Shown here: piece by piece, positions 22,600-33,937 of the stretch | Layout: every line of letters begins with the position of its first letter | Numbering within the stretch: the stretch's first letter is position 1 | Source: Beta vulgaris subsp. vulgaris | Taxonomy: Eukaryota; Streptophyta; Magnoliopsida; Caryophyllales; Amaranthaceae | DNA: 64,000 bases | Direction of reading: 5' to 3' | NCBI RefSeq assembly: GCF_026745355.1 | Contig: NC_079209.1 | Coordinates: 4,200,507-4,264,506 of the forward strand | Position numbers and translations under genes: made by a program | The notes under the pieces: model-generated | What the model was told of the DNA's origin: nothing | What the model saw: the letters and a program-made list of their open reading frames with translations, nothing else | The model's database searches: none

Positions 22600-23092
22600 T
22601 GTTATTATTAGTTATCACTAATGATGTATTTACCTTTTCGTAATTCCTATTGGCTGTTTTTTTCATTTAAGTTAATTTTATTGCTTGAAACAATCAAAAT
22701 AGTTTACCTAAAATTTTAATTAATACTATTTTGCTTTTTTCACAGAGTATAAGGAAAAATCATTTATGTTCTAATACAAATACACCATTATGAAACGGAA
22801 AAGTAGTAAATTACAATAACAGTATGGACTTTTCTTATTGAAGCTTACAACACTTTATGTACAAAGTTATCTTATGAGAGTATATTTTTTTATTACATCA
22901 CTTTTTTTTATGCAATTGGAGAGTATTTTTGAATTTTGAAAAAAAAAAAATGAAATCACTTTAAGTTTAAAATTTATATTTTATTTTTGAGTTTCAATTT
23001 AACATCAATTGATGTGACCTTTCTCCAACATAATAATTAAGAAAGTAGTTTTAGCTTAATTTTTTTTACTAACTCCAAATGTCCTGTAGCTT
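22600..23092. repeat. Local repeat module, partial copy f
   Basis: Matches 9640-10160 and 13640-14120. It is cut at about 23092, where the DUF4283-type coding fragment begins. Confidence 0.65.
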
Positions 23093-23680
23093 ATTCTCAC
23101 CAGTAATGCTCCATTTTCTGATTGCAAGCCTATAATTCTGAAACCTTGGGATGCCAAAGTTGATTTTTTAAAAGATGAAATTCGAACAATCCCTACATGG
23201 ATTTAACTCAAATTAGATTTTAAATACTAGGGGGAGAGTTGTTTGTTTAAAATTGCAGGGAAATAGATAAGCCTATTAAATTAGAGGCCACAATAAAGAG
23301 GGAGAAGCTTAGATCTGCTCCAATGATGATTGAAATTATGTTGGATCAGCAGTTCCCTAGTTATATTTCTTTCATTAATATGAGTGGAAAAGTGAAAATG
23401 GTGAGGCATGTAAGAGGAAGGCTGGTTATAAAGTTTGGAAGGCCAAACAAGTTCCTGTAGAAGCTGCTGTTAGCCTGTTAGTGAGCCTCATCGGGAGGAG
23501 GAGTTTCAGCCTGTAAGATGTCCAACTCGGAGAAGATGGGAGAATCAAATCCCTCCTGTTCTACATAAGGGTTTTGAGGCATACTTGAGATCATTAAGTC
23601 CAGGAACTATCAAAAAGATCGAAATGCTTAGTCTGCAAATTTCTTGTCCTCCACCAAATCTTCAAATGCAACAAATTTAA
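23093..23680 (+). pseudogene. DUF4283 / zinc-knuckle gene fragment, unit A
   Basis: Conceptual reading in three pieces: KPIILKPWDAKVDFLKDE followed by TIPTWI (DUF4283 C-terminal half), LKLDFKY with stops on both sides, then IDKPIKLEATIKREKLRSAP and IEIMLDQQFPSYISFINMSG. Further on, a tail rich in charged residues ends at a stop at 23678-23680. Two in-frame stops and at least one frameshift are present. Comparison with unit B shows that the CCHC knuckle has been deleted here. DUF4283 genes are usually LINE-associated ORFs of unknown biochemical role. The fragment runs straight into a CACTA-like body and is probably a captured gene. Confidence 0.7.
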
Positions 23681-24853
23681 TTTTAGTTGAGTTGAGAAAC
23701 TGAAATAAATACCAGAACTATAAAAAAAAATCGAACAAAGGAGGAAGAATACTTGAGATAATTCATAGTGAAGACCCAAAAAACTTCATCGAAGAAACAA
23801 GCGCACTTAGAAAAAAACACAAATATTATCAGATCCGATATTTTCCTCAAACAATCAACTTTTAGATTCTGCCACGATCACGCATTTAAAAAATTTATAA
23901 CAGTTTCAAAAAATCATTTAACCCTAATTCCTCGAAAAAACTCAAAAAAAAAACACATTAATGAAGATCTAATATTTTCCTGAAAAGATGAAAATTTTAA
24001 TTCAGGCAAAATAACGCATTAAAAAAAGAAAAATTAAGGCGTTCTACCAATCAACGACCTCACTTTAGAGAAGAAAAATCGAACAAGAAAATCAATTAAA
24101 ATCCCAAAATTGTAAATTAAAGATTTTTCAGCGTTTGTAAAACAAATTGACACTAATTCCCAAAAAAAGTCGACAAAAAAAAAACAAAATTATAAATTTT
24201 GCCACCACCACACATTATGAAAAAGATTAAAAATTTACCTAGAGTAAAGGAGCTCAACGACATGACGTTTAGATTTTGACTAAATAAGTCGTCGGAAAGT
24301 GAGAGTGAAGGACACACTTAACTGAAAGTGACGATTCATTGGGGAGACGCTTTCGGAGGAGTTAACGTGGAGACAGAGTGCGAGAAGAGTTGCGGAAATC
24401 GTCATCCATGTTTGAGACGAGTTGGGGAGAGAAAGGCGTAAGGGGAGATTGGTTTTGTCGGCTGGTGAGAGAATGAGAGATTGAAAGTATGTTTGGTGAA
24501 AGTCCAATAAATATAAAACGGGGAAAAGTGGGCTGAGCTTAGTGATATGCGTCGACTCCTAAAGCCCATCTGACGCATTTCGCTTCAAGGCTCCTATATT
24601 TTGGCTCGAAAATTTACCACCTCAAAGACCTGTATCGCACCATGGGACAGTCCGACGCAAATGGTCTTAACCAGCTGCGTCGCGTGCTCCTGAACATCCG
24701 ACACAAACCTTTTTTTTTACTCATTTGTTGCGACTATTTGCATCGGACCTTCGTCAACGTCCGATGCAAATCGTTTGTTTATGTACGTTTGCTTCAGTCT
24801 TTCTTATGTTCGACGCACATAGGGTGACGCGAATTGTCATTTTTCTACTAGTG
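23611..24853 (+). mobile_element. CACTA-like remnant, copy 2 (unit A)
   Basis: Same body and right end (TTTTTCTACTAGTG, then ATA) as copy 1 at 10857-12385, with TCCGACGCA / TGCGTCGGA subterminal repeats at 24545-24830. The left terminus is absent; the body continues from the DUF4283 fragment. Confidence 0.6.
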
Positions 24854-24925
24854 ATATATGCGTAAATATCCTTTTTGTTTCTTTCCAACTCCTATACTTT
24901 TATATTTATGACTTATTAAATTATA

Positions 24926-25273
24926 CTCCCTCCGTCCTTAAATACAGTTCTCATTTCCCTTTTTTCATGGTAATTTATGCCAGTACTAGAATCTAAGAGG
25001 GATAGTAAAGATTTTTTTGTTTATTTAAATAAATGTAGTATGGGAAAAGATGATTTTAGGAAAGAGAATGGGGAATAATTAGTGAAATAGCATTAATTGT
25101 AACATTTTGGTTGAAAAAACAAAGAAAAAACCAAAATTCAAGAAGCAAATAAATGATGGGACACGATTTTTCTAGACAAACTACGAAAAAATGTGGAACT
25201 AAATATGGAAATGGGAACTATATTTTGGGACACCAAAAATGGAAATGAGAACTATATTTTGGGACGAAGGGAG
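24926..25273. mobile_element. Stowaway MITE, 348 bp (unit A)
   Basis: CTCCCTCCGTCC...GGACGAAGGGAG, with TA at 24924-24925 and 25274-25275. The same length occurs in unit B (48560-48907). The empty site is preserved near 12455 ('aaattacagtacat'). Confidence 0.92.
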
Positions 25274-26484
25274 TAGTACATTTACACTTAATCTTAAAAC
25301 TTATGTTTGATACTTATTTTTATAACTTATTGGAACATATGGTATCTTGTTTTTACAACTTATTCGAACTTGTCTAAATTAATTAAAAATTATCTAAACT
25401 AATTTTTGCAAACAAATTTTTGTTGGAATATTTATAGTTAAATGTGTATGTAAGGTGTGTTTATATTTTATATTATACTTAGGAGTTGCGGAGGTTATGT
25501 AAGAGTAAGAGACAGACTTGTGTTGCATCTCGCGTCGTACTTCGCAACTCAGGAAAAGTTTCTGTCCGCAAATCCATAAATGCAACATTGTTGGACAGAA
25601 GTGCACCGCACCTCGCACGGGGCTTCACTATTATAATATGTGCTTAATGAGTCGGCAAATAACTTAAAGAAAAGCATATATAATATGTGCTTGGAAGTAT
25701 ATCCGGTTACTCGCTATTATACCCATACACCTCTCAAACATTGCCCGTATGACCAGGATGTCTGTATGACAAGGAATATGAAGAAGAGCCGCGACAAAAT
25801 TTCATCATTCGAATTTAAATTGTCTTTGACATTTGCATTGTGTATTGTGTACTGTGTACATGCTTGTTATTTTATGGTAAACGAAAATACTTCCTTGCTT
25901 ACATGCGGAAAAAACTACTGATAAATTGTTTCAAATGCTAATTTTGTGATGGCACAATATGTCAATATTGGTACTTTCATCTTATATTTTGTTTTTGGAT
26001 CAAGTTCTTCAACATGTCGTCCATCGAATTAAGCTTTTTTTTGATCTGATCTTCCATCAATTTTTTTTTTCTTTCTCTAATGACGAGAAATAATAATAGT
26101 TAAGCAAAAACATATTAAATAAGATCATGATTAACAAACATTACATTAAAATTCAATTAGAAATACAAGCCAAGAAGAAATTGAAACACACTTCCAAATG
26201 AAATACAAACGATAAGGCAAATATTATGATATGAAATCATCAGTGTATCTTGAGCATATATGAAAGTGATCCAATCTCATTTAGTAGAATAACAACTTCA
26301 AATATTATGATAAGAAAAACTTTGTCTTGAGATTGGACCCAACTTTCATATAATTCAGTGATAAACAAAAACAATATCTCAAACATATATTTGCCTATGT
26401 TATTATAAACTTGAAATTAGAGAAAACCAATAAATGGTGAGCAAGCAATGTATAATGCTTTATAGATGGTAGATTGTGACCATC
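25274..26484. other. Non-coding; first part paralogous to 12470-13080
   Basis: 25274-25890 repeats the flank at 12470-13080. Unit B lacks about 540 bp of it (junction near 48920). 25890-26484 is AT-rich 3' flank of the MATH gene with no other feature seen. Confidence 0.65.
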
Positions 26485-28957
26485 TTAACCTTCAGCATCA
26501 TCGATTATGAAGATGGAATTAAAATGAACTTTCACATCCAAACTTCCTCCTTCGAAAAACCTGTTTGTCGAACTAAAGAGCTCATTTCCTTTAATAAATT
26601 CAGGAAAACCAGATGAAACCTTAGAATGTGTGAACCAGTCAATTACTGCAAGAAAAAAAAGTTGATTTGTAAATATAGGATGAAAACTGAAAAATCCTTG
26701 AACCAATAAGCATAAAGATTTAATAATTTTAGTACAGACGCTGTTGTCTATCGTCTTGGATAGACGTACTTGTTTCCAAAGACACATAATATTAAGCAAT
26801 AGTGTGAAGGATAAATGAAATTTAGAAATACTAATTTAATTAGGGTAAAGAAAGTTGAGCATGAAATTCAAAAAAAGATCAACTTACAAGTTTTTTCATT
26901 AGCGTATGCTCCGGTATATTTGTTCAAAAGACTGAGCTCAAAATTAACAAGCATGGTGTTTCCATTTGAGAGCTTGTCATTGTCCACAAGTACCAAATAT
27001 AGGGAAAAATGGGTGCCATTTCCAGATCCATATCCTTCACGATATAATTGTAGTTTCCTATACATATATAATATGTTAAAGTTAAATTTAAAAGAAAATA
27101 TATAGTACAAAAAAAACAATGGAAAATATAGTAATAATTATAATGTACGACTTGTATGTAGCACGAATCGACAAAATTTTTTTTGAGAAAATTGGGAAGA
27201 TAATAATTTTCATTAATACGCACCAAGTGTAAGGTTCACCGTCGAAGCTAGTAACAAATGTGATATTAGAATCCACTGGTTCAGGAGTGTTGTTATCGAA
27301 AGGTCCTAGTTTGATAATATTAAATGTACTTCTTGAAATGGTGGTGACATGAGACATCTTTGAGTAGTGAGGTTCAGTGCTGGTAATAGAAATCTCAGCC
27401 CCAATGGTGCAACTGTTGTCAACATAAAATCCATTGTCTGGATTCTTAAAATGTTTGAACTCAAGAGCTTGTGCAATTCCCCATTCTTTACCGCGAACAT
27501 CAAAATGCTTTTCTCCCAAATCTGCATGCCACACATTATTATATTTCGGTACACATATACTTCATTCGTTCTGAAATAAGTGAAACATTTTTACGGATCT
27601 GGATCAGCTCTAAGATTCATTAACATACTAAGTACATGAACTTAGCAGTTGATTTTTGGGTTTGCTAGTTAAAACTCCCACCAATTTGCAAACTCAATCC
27701 CTTAAAATTAAATCCTTTTGACTAACAGAAAGTTTGCAGTCCTTCTTTCTCACTTGTTGGATCATTTATTACTTAATGTCAATCAAAACACACATTTCAA
27801 AACTATAAATAATTTATAATATTTTTTTTTGTTTACATAGCTAAAAATATTAGTATTAATTAGATTTCATCGGAATGTAAAAATGCGACAGGGTGAAATG
27901 CATATTGCACGTTTTGGATGATATAATATGCAAATATCATGTTTTTCCTAGCCCTTGACTCTTGAGGGTAGATTTGAATGCTAATCACTCAAGGCCCATG
28001 GCCATAAGAAGGGCAAAAAAAATCAAAATAGCGTATATATACTGTTTTAATTCATATTTTACTTTTATATTTGTCACACCTTACTTTGACCATTAATTTC
28101 TTGAAGTACTCCTATTATGTTAGGAAAAATTCTTAAACCTAACAAAAAATTTACATCCTCTCACATTTTCTACCTATATATTCATGTTCTAAGTACATGA
28201 TGGAGGTCAATACGAGAGGATGTACACTTGGGTATAGGATTAATGAGGTCCTTTATGTCTAACTATTGCATTATTATTGTTCCTGAAGTAAAAGGAGCGT
28301 ACCTTCAATGACTAGATATTCACCACTAGTTTGATCTAATATGAAAAATTTGATGGCGACATTAATTTCTTTGTTTCGACCCGCACTATTTTTTTGCCTC
28401 TTTACGTACATGGAAATGTATCCTTTGCCACCTTTTGCCACATTCCCTTCAGGATAGAAGCACATAGTCCTGATCAATTAAAAACAAATAGTAGATCAGT
28501 GAAAAGTAAACATTATGTGCCCTAAACATGTAATAAAAATTAATGCAACTAAGTGTGATTATGAATCTTTCAACTCAAACATTTATGTGCCTTAGACCCT
28601 TATAACTATTATTTATAAATAGAGGAAGTACCATTTTTCATTTCCAGTAGAAAATTCTGGTGTCTCAAATGAAAACTTGTTGGCTTTTTTAAGTGATGCC
28701 ACAAGCTCATCATACGATTCAATTTCGAAGATGAAGTGGCAAGGCCTTCGTGATCTGAATGTTCGAACTGGTTTACTTGGATCAGTGAAGTCGAAGTCGT
28801 AGTTCCCTGAATATTATATTCATCATTCATGGTAGAATATGACCACGTAATTATATTAGGCAACAATTAAAAACATCCATAATAGACAATAATTAAATAT
28901 ATAACATGAAACTTAAGATGTAATAAAATGAAACATACTGCCTTTCCATTCTTTCAT
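26485..28957 (-). CDS. MATH (TRAF-like) domain protein, copy A
   Basis: Six exons on the minus strand: 28957-28939, 28806-28632, 28469-28303, 27521-27224, 27057-26888, 26645-26485. All introns are GT...AG and phases join without a break: 990 nt, 329 residues plus TAA. Two MATH/TRAF-homology domains: residues about 29-166 (CHFIFEIESYDEL..., EKWTMCFYPEGN, YISMYVKRQ, GFYVDNSCTIGAEI) and about 185-324 (STFNI..., PYTWKLQLYREGYGSGNG, FSLYLVLVD). Splice points fall at the conserved W of each domain (W65, W220). No BTB, RING or coiled-coil domain and no signal peptide was seen. Plant MATH-only proteins are thought to be protein-interaction adaptors, some linked to ubiquitin pathways; the partner here is unknown. 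Start choice: first ATG about 110 bp below a TATA box, in a CCACCATG context. Copy B differs at residues 276, 299 and 325. Confidence 0.88.
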
Positions 28958-29066
28958 GGTGGAATGAGTGAGTTAGTTTGCACAAAGTGTGAGAGAGAGA
29001 GTTGACAATGCGACAACAGTGTGTTCCTTGTCTTAATTGTGTGGAGAACAGCAAAGGGTGAAGCCG

Positions 29067-29074
29067 TTTATATA
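29067..29074 (-). promoter_or_regulatory. TATA box of MATH gene copy A
   Basis: TATATAAA on the minus strand, about 110 bp upstream of the ATG. It is conserved in the copy at 52157-52164. Confidence 0.65.
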
Positions 29075-29398
29075 GTGTGATCAGTAGCTAGGGAGTGGTT
29101 GAAGAAATGATTAAAAATTAAGATTACTTGACTTTAGAGTATTGTCATTTTTTAATCTCATATTAATCAATATTACAACTAGTTCTAGTTTTGTTACACT
29201 TGAGCCAATAATAATATGATAATGATAGGTACTGGGGTTCAAACCTCAATCTTGTATTATGGCCAATGGCCTTGAACCATATCATTAATAACATCCCAAA
29301 TTATCAAATAATAATAATAATAATAAGACAATTCTTCAGCGTTTTAGTTTCGAATCAAAAATGAAAACCAAGGTGGTACAACTTTGGAACTTGATACC

Positions 29399-29640
29399 TA
29401 ACATGTGTGTTTGGTTTTATTAATGAATAATATTTTTCTTTTATTTGATATCTAGAGCTATTGATATAAGCTATACCCACTCCATCCGCCTTGGGTTTCT
29501 AAACCCCTTACCTTATGGATTTCAGTTTTGGGTTTTAAATCTATCAATTTATTGAAATAAACACTAATTATGAGTTTTGCTTATTCTAAACACATACCTC
29601 ATACCAAAGTCATATAAATTAAACGATTTTGTGAGCGTTT
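29399..29640. mobile_element. MITE-like element, inverted relative of 9012-9236
   Basis: GTGTTTGGTTTTATTAATGA at the left is the reverse-complement counterpart of the right end of 9012-9236. The right end is degenerate. It lies 330 to 570 bp upstream of the MATH gene TATA box. Confidence 0.45.
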
Positions 29641-29778
29641 AACGTGTTGGCCGTGTCTTAGTATATTAGGATTTCTGAGCATGTCAAGGAAGTATGAAAA
29701 AAGTATTATCTTTAAGAAGGTATTGCATATGATGCAAACTAATAAATTAGTGTTGTTGTAAAAATGTTATATTTGATA

Positions 29779-30024
29779 TTCCCTTTGTTTTCTCTAAACT
29801 TATCATTTTTTTGTGCATTTTTTAATGTACTTTTTTGAATTTAAATATCTTTCCTTATATATTAGTAAAAACTATAACGATTGGATATTAATAAAGTACT
29901 AATTGAGACTAATAAAACAAGACTCTACATGACTATATTTTTTTCTTATAAATTGAGAAAAATTGACAATATTTTTTCTAAGTATGAATAGTGTCATGAT
30001 GCCAAACGAGAGAAAAAAAGGGAG
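29779..30024. mobile_element. Stowaway-like MITE (unit A)
   Basis: CCCTTTGTTTTCTCTAA...GAGAGAAAAAAAGGGAG. The unit B copy (52867-53116) has better ends with TA on both sides. Confidence 0.65.
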
Positions 30025-30696
30025 AAAAAGTAGATAAATAATTATCAATCATATAAATGTTTTTATTTGATATTGAGTAGGACATAAGGAATAAGAATTA
30101 CAATAAAGAATATCATATATAATAGCTAATCGCCTAATCCCCAAATTTACATGTTTAGATAAGAACAAGTATGAACCTATGGAAGGGACTTGAAAGGTGC
30201 AAAAATGGATTAGAAATACTACTCTTATGTTTTGCGATGCAAACATTGAATCTCTATAGAACATTCAAAAAGGCACTCATTATTTTCCATCTCTCTTCCG
30301 GTCTCCAAGTAAACTTTCATAAAAGTTCTCTAATTGGAGTTAACTTGCCCCCTTCATGGCTTCATCATGCGGCACGTTTCCTTCATTGCAAGATTGGCAC
30401 TATTCCATTTACCTATTTGGGCTTTCCCAAAGTTGGAAGCCCCTCTAGGATCCAAGCGTGGGATCCCATCGTTGAAAAATTATCAAAGAAGCTTGCATCA
30501 CGGAAAGGCAAGATACTTTCAATAGGGGGGAGATTGACTCTCATCAAAGCATCATTATCGAATCTCCCTCTCTATTTCATGTCGATTTTTCCCATTCTGA
30601 AAGACTTGATTGAAAAGATAAACAAAATCACTTGAGCTTTTTTATGGTGTGGTGAATTGGAGAAGAAAGGTATTCCTATGGTCTTATGGGACATGG

Positions 30697-31618
30697 AGAG
30701 ATGGCAGTGGGTAATGGACCCTATCCGGATCCATGAATCCAGATCCATTTTTGACGGATCTAGATCCTCAAATTTTGGACCCTATGGATCCGGGTAGGAT
30801 CTGGATCCTTCTTAAAAAACGGATCTGGACCGGGTCCTAAATTATTACCCAGATCCAGATTCGTTTACCCATTTTTATAATATTATTATATTTTGATAAT
30901 ATTATGATATTAGTTAGTACACGTAAAACGGATTTTCGCTTGAATTTCGGATTATTATTTTAATTAATGTGTGAATTTTGTGCGAATTTACAGGATAATT
31001 AAGTTCGAAAAATGGGTTGATAACTAATCTACAGTTTGATAAATGAATACTTGTATGTAGTTCCAATGGTTATTTTTCAAAGATTAAACTAGTTATTAGG
31101 CCCGGACTATGTCCCGGGTAAGAAAAATATTTCATTTATTAATATAATATTTTATGATCATAACACTAAATACAACTTAGCCTAGTGGTTGGAACTTTAG
31201 TATATATACTTGAGGTCTCGGGATTAAACCCTATACTATGCATTATGTAATTTTTTAATTTTTTTTATTGTACATGGATTACATGAACTAAAACTCCCTA
31301 AGGAGAGCGCCACGTGGCACAGTTTCTTGTTTTCGCACGCCTTTTAATATATTTGTGTATATGTATTTTTTTTTGTTGATATTAGATAACTATATCATTT
31401 AAAATCTTTAACTATTGTGAAAATTAGGTTAGTTTGAAGACAATAGACAAGGATCCGTTTTGGATCCGTTTAGGACCCGGATCCATACGGATCTAGATTT
31501 GGATCCTCATTTTTATTACCCAGTGGATCCGGGTAGGATATGGATCATTGTCTAAAAAACGGATCTGGATCTGGATCCTAAAGGACCCTGTCCAGATCCT
31601 ATCCATTGCCATCTCTAG
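30697..31618. mobile_element. hAT-like element with nested Helitron (unit A only)
   Basis: Ends AGAGATGGCA...TGCCATCTCT. Flanks GGACATGG and ACACATGG form an imperfect 8-bp duplication. It contains dense GGATCC / GGATCTGGAT repeats in its subterminal regions. The matching place in unit B (53776) is uninterrupted, so insertion followed the duplication. No transposase. Confidence 0.75.
31089..31364 (-). mobile_element. Helitron fragment nested in the hAT-like element
   Basis: 3' terminus on the minus strand: CCCGGGACATAGTCCGGG hairpin, then CCTAATAACTAG and T. The body matches 18655-18910. The 5' end is degenerate and its limit (about 31364) is approximate. Confidence 0.65.
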
Positions 31619-31772
31619 ACACATGGTCCAACTTCCCAAATCAATGAAAGGTCTAAGCATTGGGAATATTCTGCCTAAAACCCTTGCGCTGCTTTTCAAG
31701 TGGCTATGGAGGTACGTTAGTGATCCCTCACCTCTTTGGTGCGATGTCGTTACAGTGATAAGAGGTTTTTAG

Positions 31773-33487
31773 TGTGTCGTGAAAACACCAAAAATCATTT
31801 TCTAAACAATATTTCTAAATCCTAACAAGCAATTACCAAGAAAATAGTAAGGGCAAGTTAAGGGTCGATCCACAGGAAAATGGGATTAATTAAAGTCTAT
31901 CAAGTCCAGACTACCTAATTGAATGTTATTTGGGGGGTTTGAAAGAGGTTTGGTAACAATTAAGACTAGCTAACTAGCAAACAACAAGAGTTAATTTATC
32001 AAATAGGAAGTCACTAGGGTTAAGGTTACCAGTATGAATAAGAACGGATAATGATTGTTGATGCGATTGTGAAGAAATTGAGACGATCATGCAAGGTTTA
32101 GTTTCCCTCTAAAATACTCGAGTCTTCTCTCGAATGGTCCTCAAGAATAATCACTTAATCAATCAACTAAATCCTCTCTCGAATGGTGTTTAGTTAATTG
32201 ATTAAGAGATTCAATAAATTCGGAAAACCCCTAATAAAGGATCCCCTTAATTTCTACCCAATATCTTGGCATAGAAATTAAGTTGATTCTCGGGGATGAT
32301 AAAAGAGTTCAAAATTCGATTTGAGAATATTTGAGTTCAAAATTCGATTTGAGAATATTTGAGTTCAAAATACCAAAGTATAAATGTGATCAATATCTAT
32401 CCTAAGGTTTCGATCAAAACACCAAGATCAATGCATAACTTTCTTTAGAACGTCACAATCTCATCAACAGAACATTTAAAACCCTAATTTAACCCTAGAT
32501 ATGAAACTACTCAGTAATCATGGATTCTAAGCAATTAAACATAAAATATATGACTAATTTAAGGCTAAACATGATTAAAAGATAATTAAACTAATAGAAA
32601 TCGCAATTATAAGAATATGAGAATGAAGATCTAAGAATAACTAAGAACAAGAACAAACACGAAAAGAATGAAATAAAAACTGAAACTTCAAATTAAATTG
32701 AATGAAAAGTACCTTGAATGTTATCGGAATCACAAACTATGATTAATAATCTCAATAAAACTCAAGTGTTTATCTCTAGTATGAACCCTAAAAAAATACT
32801 CTCTAAAAACTAGAAGAAAGCATCTGTTCCAACTAAAAATAAAACTATATCGTTTTTAATGAAGGCTTGATTTTTTTCTTTTCGGAAAGGGTGGTGCGGG
32901 CGCACCCAACAGAGGTCAGTGCGCACCAAAGTCAGGTGCGGGCGCACCTCACCCTTCTGCCTCAAACTTGGATAGTTCAACTTAAAACGAGCATAACTTC
33001 TTCGTTTTATATCCAAATCAAGCTTATGACCAGTCGTTGGAAAGATACCGAAACTAGGTTTCACTTCCAACTGGAATTACCTTCATCCGATTTGTGGTAT
33101 GAAAGTTACGTCCATTTGAAGTTCTCTGTTCAAGATTCTATCGTGCAATGTTGTGCTCCTTTGTGCGAGCGGACATGGGGAATGGTGCAAGCGCACCATT
33201 TCTCAATATGTGCTTTGTTTTCATTACTACCTTTTCCAACTAAACAAACCGTATCCATATTAGTAGTTTCACCTATATCAAGAACATGGCAAAACAAGGT
33301 GAAAGCAAATGTACTAGAAATTCGGTCAAAAATGACTAAAAATCTAGCAAAATGTCACTATGATCAAGTATGATCAAGTGAATGAAATAGAAGGGGAAAA
33401 GGAGAAGAAAGAGGGAATAAAGGGGAGAAAGAGGATCAAAATGATCTAAAAGGAGTCCATAAAGTAGTCTTTGAAACGCACTTATCA
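31773..33487. mobile_element. Unclassified 1.7-kb insertion in the LINE (unit A)
   Basis: Interrupts LINE coding sequence and is present in both units. It begins TGTGTCGTGAAAACACC and ends near TTATCA. A TG...CA outline suggests an LTR or a TRIM/LARD-type element, but no clear target duplication, primer site or second LTR was found. A frame at 32867-33373 is largely matched in unit B but resembles no protein I know. Three 14-bp near-palindromes (GGTGCGGGCGCACC type) lie at 32893, 32935 and 33184. Confidence 0.55.
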
Positions 33488-33937
33488 TACAGCTACATAC
33501 AAATACTCCTCATCCCTTACCATCTTGGACCTCAAAGTTCCAAAAACAGGTGGTCCGTGGCGAATGATTTGCGCCGCCATGCTGAAGCAAAGTCACTGGT
33601 ATTAAATGATGGAGTCCGAAAGTCAATGGATAATGGTTTAAATTCATTATTTTGGCATGATTCTTGGCTATGTAGCTCTCCTTTGAAAGTAATGTAAGCA
33701 AGGCTATTCTCAATAGCTATTAATCAAGATGCACATGTAGCCTCATATGGCTTTTGGTAGGGTTTCAAGTGGATATGGAGCTTCTCTTGGAAAAGAGAAT
33801 TGAGTCCCCACGATGCTGCTGAAAAATCTTGCTTAGATGCATTGCTGCAGTAGGTCTTCGTGGATCAAGATACAAATGACAAGTTAATTTAGGCCCATAG
33901 CAAACTAGGCCAATTCTCCACCAAATCCTTTACAAAT

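Larger units (their letters stand above)
30169..33937 (+). pseudogene. LINE ORF2 fragment (reverse transcriptase), unit A
   Basis: 5'-truncated LINE starting after ATAAGAACAA (30159-30168). It reads a reverse-transcriptase C-terminal part: SGLQVNFHKSSLIGVNL, RFLHCKIGTIPFTYLG, SPSRIQAWDPIVEKLSKKLA, ILSIGGRLTLIKASLSNLPL. The catalytic ADD box is degraded (RNTTLMFCDAN) and a TAG interrupts the frame at 30252-30254. It is split by an hAT-like insertion (30697-31618) and a 1.7-kb insertion (31773-33487), resumes at 33488, and is cut at 33937 where it joins Copia sequence. Not functional. Confidence 0.85.

Noticed and set aside
28609..28866. 85-residue minus-strand frame with its own ATG
   Set aside because: It is the wrong frame of MATH exon 2. 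The exon in the other frame joins to its neighbours through proper splice sites.
29224..29250. B-box-like 'ggggttcaaacctc'
   Set aside because: An isolated match with no A box or folding. Occurs in both units only because they are duplicates.
32867..33373. 168-residue frame in the 1.7-kb insertion as a gene
   Set aside because: No domain, different start in the two copies, lies in a non-coding-looking insertion. Recorded only as an observation.
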